Source: Paracoccus marinaquae (GTDB lineage Bacteria; Pseudomonadota; Alphaproteobacteria; Rhodobacterales; Rhodobacteraceae). Taken from it: a DNA stretch of 64,000 nt. Each line of letters opens with the position of its first letter. Positions within the stretch are counted from its first letter, which is position 1. The stretch covers positions 1 to 64,000 of the forward strand of contig NZ_JAHKNG010000016.1 of assembly GCF_018860165.1 (NCBI RefSeq), given 5' to 3'. The notes beneath the pieces are model-generated. The model did no database searches, had not been told where the DNA came from, and was given only the letters and a program-made list of their open reading frames with translations. This document shows positions 52,482 to 61,690 of this stretch, in pieces. Made by a program: the position numbers and the translations under genes.

Positions 52482-54465
52482 CGGGTTTCCCTCCCTGTTC
52501 GGGGATCTGGGCGCCGGCCTTCTTGCCGGCCAGCTTGCGCAGGACCGCCTCGCGCTGGCCGAACATGGCGACGCTGCCATCGGCCAGCAGCATGATCTTG
52601 TCCACCACCGACAGCAGCGAGGGCTTTTGCGTGATCACCACGGTCGTGATCCTGTTCGCCTTGGCATGGCCGACCGCCCGCGCCAGCGCCCGGTCTCCGG
52701 CCGCATCGAGGTTCGAGTTCGGCTCGTCCAGCACCACCATGCGCGGGTTGCCGAAGAAGGCGCGAGCCAGCGCGATCCGCTGTTTCTGCCCGCCCGACAG
52801 CGGCGAGCCATCGGCGGATACCAGCGTCTCGTAGCCCTGCGGCAGCGATGCGATCATCTCATGCACATCGGCCAGAACGGCGGCCTCGTGGATCTGGGCA
52901 TCGGTCGCATCCTCGCGCATGCGGGCGATGTTCTGCTTGATGGTGCCGGGGAACAGTTGCACGTCCTGCGGCAGATAGCCGATGTTTTCGCCGAACTGGC
53001 GCGGATCCCAGTTCCGCAGATCCATCAGGTCAAGACGGACATTGCCCGAGGTCGGCAGGATCGAACCCACCAGCATCTTGCCGAGCGTGGTCTTGCCGGC
53101 ACCCGAATTGCCGATCACGGCAAGGGTTTCACCGGGCGACAGCGCAAAGCTGACGCTGTTCAGCACGACCTGCTTGGTTCCGCCCGGAATGTAGAGCAGA
53201 CGCTCGACATCCAGCCGCCCTTCGGGCTGCGGCAGATGCAGCCGCTCATACTGCAGCCTGGAGCCGCGCAGCAGGGTCGCGATCCGGCCATAGGCCGCGC
53301 GCGACAGCAGGAAGGCGTTCCAGCCCTCGATCGACCCCTCGACCGGTGCCAACGCCCGGCCGGCGATGATCGAGGCGGCGATGACCATGCCGCCGGTGAT
53401 CTGGCCGTCGAGGGCCAGATAGGCGCCCCATCCCAGCATCGCGACCTGGGTCAGCAACCGCACCGCCCGCGACACCGCCGCCGAGGTGATGTTGCGATCC
53501 TGCGCCTGAACCTGCGCGCGCAGCGACTGCGCGGTATCCCGGCCCCAGATCGCCACCGCCTCGGGAATCATCGCCATGGCATTGATGATCTGGCTGTTGC
53601 GCGACATCGAATCCAGATGCAGGTTCGCCTTGCTCTGCGAGAAATTCGCCTCGGCGAAGGGCTTCGAGGTCATCCTCTGGTTCATCACGGCGATCACGAA
53701 CAGCATCAGCGCCGTAACCACGACGATCACGCCAAGCTGCGGGTGGATCAGGAAGATCGCCAGGATGAACAGCGGCGCGAAGGGCACGTCCAGAAACGAG
53801 ATCAGCGTGCCCGAGGTCAGGAACCCGCGCAGCGTCTGCAGATCGCCAAGGGTCTGGTATTCGCGCCCGTTGCTGTGCAGCGAGGCATGTGCCGCGGCAC
53901 TGAGGATCGGCGCACCCAACTGGACGGCGACCTCGACCGCGGTCCGCATCAGCATGAAGCGCCGCACGGCGTCGAAGATCGCCTGCAGCACCACCGCGCC
54001 GCCGATGACCAGCGTCAGCATGACCAATGTGTCGACCGAACGGCTGGTCAGGACGCGGTCCGAGATCTGGAACAGATAGACCGGAATGGCGAGGATCAGC
54101 ACGTTCGTCGCCAGCGTCATCAGCATGACGAAGGCCATGTTGCTTCGCACGACGGTCAGGCCCTTGCGCAGGCTTTCATCGAAATTCTGCGGACCCAGGC
54201 GGCGATGGAACCCGGGTCCCTTGCCGCCGCCTCCGCCGCCGCCCGTCGCGGGGGGGCCGGGGCGCTTCATGATCGGGCCGGTCGAACCTTCGATCGTGGC
54301 ACCCATGCCCTTGGCCTCGCTGCCCTTCCGCGCGGCTGGCGCGGGATCGTCACCGCGTGCCTCCGGCATCAATTTCAGCGGCGGCTCGGCACCATCCTTC
54401 ACAGCAGCGGTTTGCGCCGCCCCTGCCCCGCCGCTGGACGCGGCCTCAGCATGCAAATCCTTCAC
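52474..54465 (-). CDS. Type I secretion ABC transporter (PrtD-like, no peptidase domain)
   Basis: This 663-aa protein has a Pro/Gly-rich N-terminal tail with a poly-Gly stretch (about 75-81), six membrane helices (about 110-370), then the ATPase with Walker A GNSGAGKT at about 452-459, signature LSGGQ at 556-560 and Walker B MVVLDEP. There is no C39 peptidase, so it belongs to the PrtD/RTX-like group that exports proteins with C-terminal signals. The N-terminal tail is longer than usual. It lies between the two candidate substrate genes and the HlyD-like gene. Confidence 0.93.
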   Translation of the reverse strand: MKDLHAEAASSGGAGAAQTAAVKDGAEPPLKLMPEARGDDPAPAARKGSEAKGMGATIEGSTGPIMKRPGPPATGGGGGGGKGPGFHRRLGPQNFDESLRKGLTVVRSNMAFVMLMTLATNVLILAIPVYLFQISDRVLTSRSVDTLVMLTLVIGGAVVLQAIFDAVRRFMLMRTAVEVAVQLGAPILSAAAHASLHSNGREYQTLGDLQTLRGFLTSGTLISFLDVPFAPLFILAIFLIHPQLGVIVVVTALMLFVIAVMNQRMTSKPFAEANFSQSKANLHLDSMSRNSQIINAMAMIPEAVAIWGRDTAQSLRAQVQAQDRNITSAAVSRAVRLLTQVAMLGWGAYLALDGQITGGMVIAASIIAGRALAPVEGSIEGWNAFLLSRAAYGRIATLLRGSRLQYERLHLPQPEGRLDVERLLYIPGGTKQVVLNSVSFALSPGETLAVIGNSGAGKTTLGKMLVGSILPTSGNVRLDLMDLRNWDPRQFGENIGYLPQDVQLFPGTIKQNIARMREDATDAQIHEAAVLADVHEMIASLPQGYETLVSADGSPLSGGQKQRIALARAFFGNPRMVVLDEPNSNLDAAGDRALARAVGHAKANRITTVVITQKPSLLSVVDKIMLLADGSVAMFGQREAVLRKLAGKKAGAQIPEQGGKPDA

Positions 54466-54488
54466 TATCTACTCCTCCGCGACGGAAC

Positions 54489-56705
54489 TCAGCCGAGCGC
54501 CGTCTGCATCACATCCAGTTGCGACACGCCGTCATAGTCGATCATCGGCGCGATCCCGTCGCTGACTTCTGCAACCTCAAGAATACTGTCGGACAGGAAG
54601 GCCGCAACTGCCTCATTAGTCAGGTCGGTCATGGCGACGCCGGTCGGCGTGGCATCGGTATCGAAAAGTTCCGCCTGATGGATCAGCGCATCGTCATAGA
54701 TCTGCCCACCGGCCATGATGGTCGAATCCATGCCCAGTTCGTTGACGCTGGTGATGTTGAGCAGCGCGTTCGAGCCGGCGATCACCTTCATCTCGGCATC
54801 GATCTTGTCGCGCAGCGCCTGCATTTCCAGCCTGATCTGGTCTGCATCGCCCATGACCGTGATCTGTTCGATGATGTTCATCTTGATCAGATCGCCGTCG
54901 ATCTGAAGGGCGCGAAGCGCCTCCTTGCCGGCGAAAAGCGCATCCTGCGTCACGTCGCGGGCCAGTTCGTCGGCGCCGTTGGACAGATCCTCCGCGGTCT
55001 TGGCGAAGGATTGCTTCATGTCCTCGAACGTATCGATGCCGGTCGTCTTCACCGTTGCCTGGTTCAACAGCAGGTTGTCGCTCAGGGAAAGCGTGGGGGC
55101 TGCGTCCGACCCTGCGCCGGGACCCGCAGTCCCATCCGTTGCAGCGGCCGGTGTGACGCTGCCGGCTTCCGCCACGGCAGTCGCCCCGGTCACCACCTTG
55201 TCACTGTCGAACAGCACGTTCTTCTGGGTCACGACGGTTCCGTCCACCATGTCACCGGACACGAAGATGGCGTCGTAGAAATACCCGAATTCGTTCAGGA
55301 CCGTCGTATTGACGATCTCGTTCTCGCCCGTTCCCAGGAAGGTGGCCGAGGCACTGAAGGTCATCTCGATCCGGTCGAAATCCGTGACGAAGGTGACCTG
55401 CTTTATCCAGTTGATCTGGATCAGGTCGGCTTCGACACGAACCACGAAGGACAGGCTGGGCAGCACATCCGTATTGACGGCCGGCGCGTCGGGATCGGCC
55501 GAGGATTCGGCCGTGATCGAGGCGATATTGTAGCCGACCGAGTCGGAACCGCTGACGGCGACACCGTCAACGCTGTCATGTTCGACCAGCACGTTGACCT
55601 GGTTGATGGCATCGAACCTGACCACATCGCCCTGCACGACGAAGACCGGTGCATCCAGCCACTTGGACGTGATCACGACCTCGTTGATCGCCATGTTGGC
55701 GCCGGCGACGACCTCGTGCCCGGGCTCCAACCCGTCCGGATCGGGCGCATCATCGCCGAAGTCCCGTTTGAAATCATGCTCGGCCAGAACCTTGACCGTG
55801 CCTTCGTCATCGGTGCCGCTGCTCTTGCGGACGATCGTCTTGCCGTCTTCGACCGCGTTCGGGCCTTCGCCCGCCCCGTCCTCGTCCTTACCGGCATTGG
55901 CGGCAGGCGCCTCGTCGTCGTCATCGGGTCGCATATAGGACGGCAGCAGATCCTTCCAGGCCGGGGCCTCATCCACCTTTTCGCCGTTCACGACGGTCCC
56001 GGCGGCATCCTCGCCGCGGAAAGTGGCCGTCTCCACCTCGCCGACGATGCCGTCGGCGGCAAGCTGTTCGGCGGAAATCTCCTCGGCCGAGTCAAACTGC
56101 TTGATGATCTTGTGCGAAAAACCCGCCCAGTCGCCATTGGTGGGCAACTCGGGCAGGTCAAGGCCGGACAGGGCATCGGCCTGCTGGGCAATCGCCTCGA
56201 GCTTGGCCTCAAGCTTGTCGGGGCTGGTGAACTTGGTGTTCAGCCCGTCGCGGAAAAGGTCGTTATCCGACAGCGTGGCGACCTGCACCGTCACGGTGAC
56301 GATGCTGCCGGGCTGCGGAAAGGGAATGTCGATATCCGTCGGAGGCACGATGATGGTCACGGGGCCGGCCGGCGAGAAACCGGTGCCGTTCTCGGCCCAT
56401 TCCATCTCGTCCGCGGTTTGCGAGGCGGCGATCCACACCTCGCCGTGATCATAGGCGCCCAGCCTCTGCGGAATTGGCAGCGGGGCGGATGCAAGACCTT
56501 CAGGCGTGTAAGCGAGGCCGGGATCATAGGGTTCAAGCTGATAGGGAGCCTGAATGCGGACACCCGCGGACTCGATCGGCTCGTCATCCTGCTCTTCGGC
56601 ACGCTTCTGCTTGAACCGCAGATAGTCGTAGCGAAGCCGCAACTCCTCGATCAGCAGGTCGAAGACGCCGGCAAAATGAGCGATTTCAAGTGTTCTCGGG
56701 TCCAT
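54489..56705 (-). CDS. Large acidic protein with five copies of an unrecognised motif, candidate T1SS substrate
   Basis: This 738-aa protein has no signal peptide and no RTX nonapeptides (GGxGxDxxx). It has a helical N-terminus (about 1-40), an acidic Asp/Glu linker (about 255-330), then five copies of a motif of the form GDxIxxxxIxQxxVxxDxD near 358-380, 425-447, 482-504, 603-624 and 665-686 (for instance DVVRFDAINQVNVL and DLIKMNIIEQITVM). Repeats 3 and 5 are preceded by related GxNxxxN segments (LGTGENEIVN, IAGSNALLN). It lies directly upstream of the ABC gene and downstream of the low-complexity protein, so secretion by this system is likely. I do not recognise the family. Confidence 0.82.
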   Translation of the reverse strand: MDPRTLEIAHFAGVFDLLIEELRLRYDYLRFKQKRAEEQDDEPIESAGVRIQAPYQLEPYDPGLAYTPEGLASAPLPIPQRLGAYDHGEVWIAASQTADEMEWAENGTGFSPAGPVTIIVPPTDIDIPFPQPGSIVTVTVQVATLSDNDLFRDGLNTKFTSPDKLEAKLEAIAQQADALSGLDLPELPTNGDWAGFSHKIIKQFDSAEEISAEQLAADGIVGEVETATFRGEDAAGTVVNGEKVDEAPAWKDLLPSYMRPDDDDEAPAANAGKDEDGAGEGPNAVEDGKTIVRKSSGTDDEGTVKVLAEHDFKRDFGDDAPDPDGLEPGHEVVAGANMAINEVVITSKWLDAPVFVVQGDVVRFDAINQVNVLVEHDSVDGVAVSGSDSVGYNIASITAESSADPDAPAVNTDVLPSLSFVVRVEADLIQINWIKQVTFVTDFDRIEMTFSASATFLGTGENEIVNTTVLNEFGYFYDAIFVSGDMVDGTVVTQKNVLFDSDKVVTGATAVAEAGSVTPAAATDGTAGPGAGSDAAPTLSLSDNLLLNQATVKTTGIDTFEDMKQSFAKTAEDLSNGADELARDVTQDALFAGKEALRALQIDGDLIKMNIIEQITVMGDADQIRLEMQALRDKIDAEMKVIAGSNALLNITSVNELGMDSTIMAGGQIYDDALIHQAELFDTDATPTGVAMTDLTNEAVAAFLSDSILEVAEVSDGIAPMIDYDGVSQLDVMQTALG

Positions 56706-56792
56706 AGCCTTGCCTCACCAAAACGCTCTGGCCGCGAACGGGGCCGTTACCATCAGCGACCCGGACCTCGACGTGCCGCATCAACAAAAGCT

Positions 56793-56817
56793 CGGGGCCG
56801 CCTCCTGGGCGGCCCCG
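56793..56817 (-). terminator. Rho-independent terminator of the low-complexity protein gene
   Basis: A perfect 10-bp stem CGGGGCCGCC, loop TCCTG, GGCGGCCCCG; on the minus strand it is followed by AGCTTTTGTT. It lies 16 bp after the stop at 56833 and separates this gene from the 738-aa protein gene, so the latter may need read-through or its own promoter. Confidence 0.85.
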
Positions 56818-56832
56818 AACCGGGTTCCGAAG

Positions 56833-59800
56833 TTACGAGTCGTCTTCGCCAGCGTAGGTCGAGCTGAACGAGCCGCCGACGACGTTCATGTCGACGGTGT
56901 TGCCCAGCACGTTGGCGCCCATGACCACGTCCATGTTGAACGCGGACTGGTCGACGGCCGCAGCAGCCGAGGCATAGGACTCGCCGGTGACGATCCCGTC
57001 GTCGGCGTTGCCCGAACCCCAGCTTCCGGCGGTGCCGCCAGCGCCACCGGCGCCGTTGGTCGCCGTGCCGCCGGCGCCGCCCAGGACATCACCGTTGATG
57101 CCGTCGCCGCCGTTGGTCGCAGCGCCCATGGCCGCACCGCTGGCACCACCGGTCGCGGTGGTCAGCGAGTTGCCGGAAGCGCCACCGGTCGCCGCGGTGT
57201 CACCGGTCGCCATGCCGTCGGCCGTGGCCGAGCTGGTAGCGTCGCCGCTGCCGCCCGCACCGCCGGTCTGGGCCGTGTCGACATCCGTGGTGGACTGCGC
57301 CAGGGCCTCGGCCGCGATTTCCGACAGACCGCCATAGCCACCGTCACCATCGGCATAGCCGGTGTTGGTGCCTCCGGTCGCGGTCGAGTCGGTATCCGAC
57401 CTCGCCCAGCCGCCGGCGCCACCGGTGCCGTCCGCAGTCGCGGTATCGGCGCTGTTCGCGGTACCGGTCGCGCTGCCATCGGCCGCACCACCTGCACCAC
57501 CGGTCGCCGCCGCGTCCGACATGCCGGTGCCGGTGTTATCGGCATCGTTGTCGGCCCGGCCATAGGCGCCCGAACCGGAATCGGCGTCGGTGCGCGCGCT
57601 TCCGCTGTTGGTGGCGTCGTTGTCGGCCATACCGGTGCCGGTCGCGCCAGCGCCCGACTCCGAGTCGGTGCTGCCGGTGCCGGTGCTGTCGGCATCGTCA
57701 TCGGTCTGACCGCTGGCCGCTCCGCCCGCACCCGAGTCGGTGTCGTTGCGGCTGGTGCCGTTGGTGCTGGCATCATCGTCGGTCGTGGCCATGCCGGCCC
57801 CGCCCGTACCCGAAGTGCCAGTGCCGGTGCCGGTGCCGGTGCCGGTATTGGTGTTCGGGCCGTTGGTCGCAGCGCCCGCGCCACCATCACCACTGGTGCC
57901 GGTGCCGGTGCCGGTACCCGTTCCGGTGCCGGTGTTCGGACCGTTCGACGAATCGGCCGCGCCACCATCACCACCGGTATTGGTGCCGGTGCCGGTTCCG
58001 GTGCCGGTGCCGTTCACGCTCGGCGAACCGCCGGTGCCAGCACCGCCATCGCCGGCCTCGGAAGAACCGCCGCCGCCGCCGCCGGATCCACCAGCTCCGC
58101 CGGTGTTGTCGCCGTCGGCGTCGTCAGCCACCGGATCGACTTCGACAAGCCGGTAGCTGCCGCCACCGGAACCCGCGTCACCCGCGTCGCCGCCATCTCC
58201 GCCGTCGCCGCCGTCGCCGCCGGTGTTGTGCGCATCGGTGTCGCCAGCTTCGCCATCGGCATCAGCGCCGGCAAGACCGCCACCAAGGCCGCCGCCCAGG
58301 GCACCCGAGTCACCGGTGTTGCCACCATCGGCATCGGAGTCGGCGTCGTTGTCGACTTCGCCTTCACCTTCGCCCTCGGCCTCTACGTCGCCCGAGTTGC
58401 CGGCATCGCTGTCAGCATCGCTGTCGGCGTCGTTCTCGACTTCGCCTTCGCCTTCGGCACGGGCATCGCCCGAATTTCCGCCGTCAGCATCAGCGTCGCT
58501 GTCGCTCTCGGCATCACCCTCGGTTTCGGCTTCGCCTTCGGCATCGCCACCGTTGCCGCCATCGGCATCGGCATCGCTGTCGGTTTCGGCTTCGGATTCG
58601 ACATCGACATTGCCGTCGATATCGCCGCCATTGCCGCCTTCGCCATCGGCATTGCCGTCGGCATCGGCGTCGCCGTCATTGTCGGAGTCGGCATCGACGT
58701 CACCGCCATTGCCACCCTCGGCATCAGCCTCGGAGTCGCTGCGGGCATCGACTTCGTTGTCCGCATCGGCATCGGTGTCGCCGCTGTTGCCGCCATCCGA
58801 ATCGTTGTCGGCATCGGCTTCGTTGTCGCCGTTGTTTTCGGCTTCACTGTCGGTGTCGCCGCCATTGCCGCCTTCGTCGTCGGATTCGGCTTCGGCCTCA
58901 ACCTCGGACTCGGACTCGTTGGTCGAGCGCGAGTCGCCGCCATTGCCGCCTTCGCCGTCGACATCCGAGTCATTGTCGGAATCCGAGTCGGCTTCCACAT
59001 CGGCGTCGTTGTCGCCACCGCTGCCGCCATCGCCTTCGGCGTCAGAGCTGGAATCGCCGCCTTCGGCATCGTTGCCCGAGGCCCGGGCGTCGCCGCCGCT
59101 GCCGCTGTCGCCGCCACTTGCCGTGGCGCCGCCGGCATCACCGCTGTCGACGTCGGAATCGGCATTGCCGCCATCGGCTTCACCGCCCCTGGCATCGCCG
59201 CCATTGCTTTCGGCGTCGCTGCCGCCTTCACCGCCATTCGAGTCGACGGCGATGCCTTCCTCGGCGCGGGCATAGCCGCCCTTGGCTTCGGCATCCTGCT
59301 TGAAGTCACCCGCATTCGAAACAACGGGATTGTTCAGATAGTCGTTGTCCTCAAGGACGTTCGACTGGCCATTCGAGATGGCCGCGTCATTGCCGCCGCC
59401 AAAGGTGTTGTTGTTCAGGATGTCGCCCATGGTCATGTCGTGACCCGGGTCGTAGTTCACATCGCCCTTGGCGATGATCACATCCTCGACCTTGCTGTCT
59501 TCCAGATCGAAATCGGCGAAGTCGTCATCGTTCGGCAGCGTGTCCAGCCCGACATCGACATTCACGTCGACATCGACATCGCTTTCGCTGCTGCTGTGGC
59601 TGTCACTGTCGGAATCGCTGTCGCTGTCCGAGTCGCTGTCAGCCTTGCTGTCGCTGTCGGAATCGCTGTCGCTGTCCGCGTCGCTGTCGGAATCGCTGTC
59701 GCTGGACGCCTTGGCTTTGCCATCCGCATCGGAATCGGCATCGGCGTCCGCATCAGCGTCCGCATCGGCATCTGCGTCAGCATCGGCATCCGCCTTGGCA

Positions 59801-59919
59801 TAGTCCTTGTCGCCCTTGTGACCGCCGTCCCTGGTCACCTCGGGGGTTTCGACCTCATCCACGGGCACGGGATCCGTGGTGTCGAAGATGGAGTTGGAAA
59901 TATTGCTACGCTTAGACAT
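56833..59919 (-). CDS. Very acidic Asp/Ala/Ser/Gly low-complexity protein, probable secreted surface or biofilm matrix protein
   Basis: This 1028-aa protein starts SKRSNISNSIFD after a GAGGAAA ribosome site. It contains an Asp-Ala dipeptide tract (about 43-66), an Asp-Ser tract (about 72-113), a less repetitive segment at about 125-210 with KGDVNYDPGHDMTMGDIL and QSNVLEDNDYLNN, a long GGNGGD/SDSDAD repeat (about 225-590), Gly-Thr tracts near 660-740 and a C-terminal non-repetitive part ending FSSTYAGEDDS. There is no cysteine and no signal peptide. Composition resembles the DA-rich BapA biofilm protein of P. denitrificans, but size and order differ. The QxNVLxDxD piece resembles the motif of the 738-aa neighbour. 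The long opposite-strand frame is a shadow. Confidence 0.85.
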   Translation of the reverse strand: MSKRSNISNSIFDTTDPVPVDEVETPEVTRDGGHKGDKDYAKADADADADADADADADADADSDADGKAKASSDSDSDSDADSDSDSDSDSKADSDSDSDSDSDSDSHSSSESDVDVDVNVDVGLDTLPNDDDFADFDLEDSKVEDVIIAKGDVNYDPGHDMTMGDILNNNTFGGGNDAAISNGQSNVLEDNDYLNNPVVSNAGDFKQDAEAKGGYARAEEGIAVDSNGGEGGSDAESNGGDARGGEADGGNADSDVDSGDAGGATASGGDSGSGGDARASGNDAEGGDSSSDAEGDGGSGGDNDADVEADSDSDNDSDVDGEGGNGGDSRSTNESESEVEAEAESDDEGGNGGDTDSEAENNGDNEADADNDSDGGNSGDTDADADNEVDARSDSEADAEGGNGGDVDADSDNDGDADADGNADGEGGNGGDIDGNVDVESEAETDSDADADGGNGGDAEGEAETEGDAESDSDADADGGNSGDARAEGEGEVENDADSDADSDAGNSGDVEAEGEGEGEVDNDADSDADGGNTGDSGALGGGLGGGLAGADADGEAGDTDAHNTGGDGGDGGDGGDAGDAGSGGGSYRLVEVDPVADDADGDNTGGAGGSGGGGGGSSEAGDGGAGTGGSPSVNGTGTGTGTGTNTGGDGGAADSSNGPNTGTGTGTGTGTGTSGDGGAGAATNGPNTNTGTGTGTGTGTSGTGGAGMATTDDDASTNGTSRNDTDSGAGGAASGQTDDDADSTGTGSTDSESGAGATGTGMADNDATNSGSARTDADSGSGAYGRADNDADNTGTGMSDAAATGGAGGAADGSATGTANSADTATADGTGGAGGWARSDTDSTATGGTNTGYADGDGGYGGLSEIAAEALAQSTTDVDTAQTGGAGGSGDATSSATADGMATGDTAATGGASGNSLTTATGGASGAAMGAATNGGDGINGDVLGGAGGTATNGAGGAGGTAGSWGSGNADDGIVTGESYASAAAAVDQSAFNMDVVMGANVLGNTVDMNVVGGSFSSTYAGEDDS
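57815..58014. repeat. GTGCCG hexanucleotide tracts encoding Gly-Thr repeats
   Basis: Three tracts of GTGCCG/GGTGCC units, near 57815-57847, 57895-57937 and 57981-58014, lie inside the low-complexity gene and encode alternating Gly-Thr. The units are similar enough to allow slipped-strand copy changes in frame. Confidence 0.8.
59583..59799. repeat. Short-period tandem repeats encoding Asp-Ser and Asp-Ala tracts
   Basis: The stretch is built of GCTGTC/GAATC-like units (Asp-Ser) at about 59583-59710 and of GCATC/GCGTC-like units (Asp-Ala) at about 59716-59799. Codon variation between units (three Ser codon types) suggests old or selected repeats, not a recent expansion. Confidence 0.78.
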
Positions 59920-60485
59920 TGTTTCCTCACTTCGAAAAAACGCAGTCCGCTGTCCGCCAGTCATTCTAAAAGCGGCTTCAGCTCACTGCAGTGTTGAACC
60001 GTTTGATGGGCTTTCCGAACGCCACCAGCGCTCGGGGAAACTTCGCTGACTTTGTGGGCAGCCTCCTTTCCTTGTGATGCAACGATGAGCAAGCGCGCCG
60101 AGTGAGTGGCCAATCGACCCCAGTGGAGTCGAATCACGTTGCTCCGTTCACGGTTTTCACCGTCTCATGCGCAACCGCTTGGGCATATTCGGAAAATAAG
60201 TCAGCCCCGTTCGACTAGGTGTCAGCGCCGGGGGAGCACAACCTATTGGCGTTTCACATAATGCAAGTATTAATTATTATCTAATGAATACTGTTTTCTA
60301 TATTTTCTCTGCCCAATAACCCTAGCCGGAGGCCTGATCGCCATACGGTTGTATCTGCGGCGATTCACGATGAAATGCTCGAAAATCCAAGCCGATCGGC
60401 TATACTGGATGGCGAGGGGATTAGTCCTTCTGGCTAGGGCGACCCCGGAGGAGAGTGTTAAGTTTGTATTTAGGAGACTTTTACC
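59920..60485. promoter_or_regulatory. Long intergenic region between the low-complexity gene and the LuxR-like gene
   Basis: About 565 bp without a gene, longer than any other gap in the window. Two divergent promoters must lie here. A block at 60241-60310 is very AT-rich for this GC-rich genome (reading TTAATTATTATCTAATG in part) and could be a site for a global or LuxR-type regulator or a promoter region. I see no clear inverted-repeat operator. Confidence 0.5.
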
Positions 60486-61202
60486 ATGCGCCAGTCTGGC
60501 CTAGCCGTAAGCACCGCAACTGTCGCCGCCCGACAACCCCATGTCGCCTTAATCGGAACGTCGCTGCAGTTCTCTGACCAGATCCTCCGATTTCTCGGAC
60601 AGGAATTCGAAGGTGTGCATTTCGATCGGATCGGCGACCCGCGGGATCTTCTGGATGGCGAGGTCCGTTCGGATGTCGTCGTCCTTCACGAAGCCGTCCC
60701 GTCGCTCGACACCCGGATCAGCGAGATCAGGGCGACCCTGCCCTCGGCCCTGATCGCCGTCGCCTGCAACGACTGCACGATCCTGCAACGGCTCAACCTG
60801 TCCCGGTTCTCACCGCCGATCAGCCCGCTGCAGATGAATGCGCAGATCGACATCTGGCTGGCGGTTCTGCGGCTTCTGCTGTCCGGACATGTCTGGGTTC
60901 CGGTCGCGATCGCGACGGAAGATGAACCGCGGGCTGCGGCGCCCGCCCTGCCGCAAGCGATCGAATCCCGCGCCGCATCGCTGCTGACCCGGCGAGAGAT
61001 GGAAGTCCTGCCACTGCTTGCCCAAGGCAAGCAGAACAAGGTGATCGCCGCGGAACTCGATCTTTCCGAACACACGGTCAAGCTGCATATCCACAATATC
61101 TTTGCCAAGCTTGGCGTGTCCAACCGCACAGGCGCTGCCAACTGGTACCTGTCGCAGCTGGAGGACGGGGCGGATGTCGCTTCATCAGCCGCAACCGGAT
61201 AG
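60486..61202 (+). CDS. LuxR/CsgD-like transcription factor with a degenerate receiver domain
   Basis: This 238-aa protein has a receiver-like N-terminal half in which the strand that normally ends in the phospho-acceptor Asp reads VVVLHEAV, with His68 in its place; phosphorylation there is not expected. The C-terminal HTH ([40 protein letters not shown], about 168-207) is of the LuxR/FixJ type. The layout resembles CsgD and VpsT, biofilm-matrix regulators. AGGAGA lies about ten bases before the ATG. It diverges from the low-complexity protein gene and likely controls it. Confidence 0.88.
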   Translation: MRQSGLAVSTATVAARQPHVALIGTSLQFSDQILRFLGQEFEGVHFDRIGDPRDLLDGEVRSDVVVLHEAVPSLDTRISEIRATLPSALIAVACNDCTILQRLNLSRFSPPISPLQMNAQIDIWLAVLRLLLSGHVWVPVAIATEDEPRAAAPALPQAIESRAASLLTRREMEVLPLLAQGKQNKVIAAELDLSEHTVKLHIHNIFAKLGVSNRTGAANWYLSQLEDGADVASSAATG

Positions 61203-61686
61203 CCGCAGGACCTTCGACAGCTTCCTGCTGAAGGTCGGCCGGCTGAACTATACCTGGACCAACACCGAAAGCCTGCTGATCCATTTCATTGCGGGGCTTG
61301 CGGGTTGCGACAAGGAAACCGGGGTCATCATCTTCCTGACCCTCAACACCTCGCGCGCGAGGCTCGATCTGGTCGAGCGTCTCGCCAAGCTGCCCCGCGT
61401 GGCGGCGGAAGAGCGCGAGGCGGTCCTGGAACTGGCGCATGAGATGTCCAGCCTGTCGCGGCTGCGCAACCGATACAATCACTGCATCTATGCCTTCGAT
61501 CCCGAAGGCGGCAACACCCGCTCGATCCTGATGCGCATCGCCGACCGGAAGAAGAACATCCGGGTCGGCGAGATGCACGAGATCGACGATGACGCCATTG
61601 CCGAGATCGATGACACGCTGAAACAGCTGGCCGACCTGAACATGCGCTTCTGGGCCGTCGCCCGCCGCTTTGGCTATCCGCTCTGA
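61174..61686 (+). CDS. 170-aa protein of unknown function, coupled to the LuxR-like regulator
   Basis: This mostly helical protein ([55 protein letters not shown]) starts at ATG 61174 inside the end of the regulator gene (29-bp overlap) with GGAGG nine bases upstream. It has one to two amphipathic helices but no clear membrane span or enzyme motif. The [11 protein letters not shown] segment with a single Cys is the most distinctive piece. It may modulate the regulator or the secretion system; no family is recognised. Confidence 0.8.
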   Translation: MSLHQPQPDSRRTFDSFLLKVGRLNYTWTNTESLLIHFIAGLAGCDKETGVIIFLTLNTSRARLDLVERLAKLPRVAAEEREAVLELAHEMSSLSRLRNRYNHCIYAFDPEGGNTRSILMRIADRKKNIRVGEMHEIDDDAIAEIDDTLKQLADLNMRFWAVARRFGYPL

Positions 61687-61690
61687 CCCG

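Noticed and set aside
57815-59800. CRISPR-like regular repeats
   Set aside because: The repeats are in-frame coding repeats of 5-6 bp or variable longer units without unique spacers.
56710-59997. A 1095-codon open frame on the plus strand opposite the low-complexity protein
   Set aside because: It mirrors the repeats of the minus-strand gene (Val/Ala/Ile/Gly runs), has no ribosome site, and runs through the terminator at 56793-56817. The minus strand has a good ribosome site and an Asp-rich product suited to secretion.
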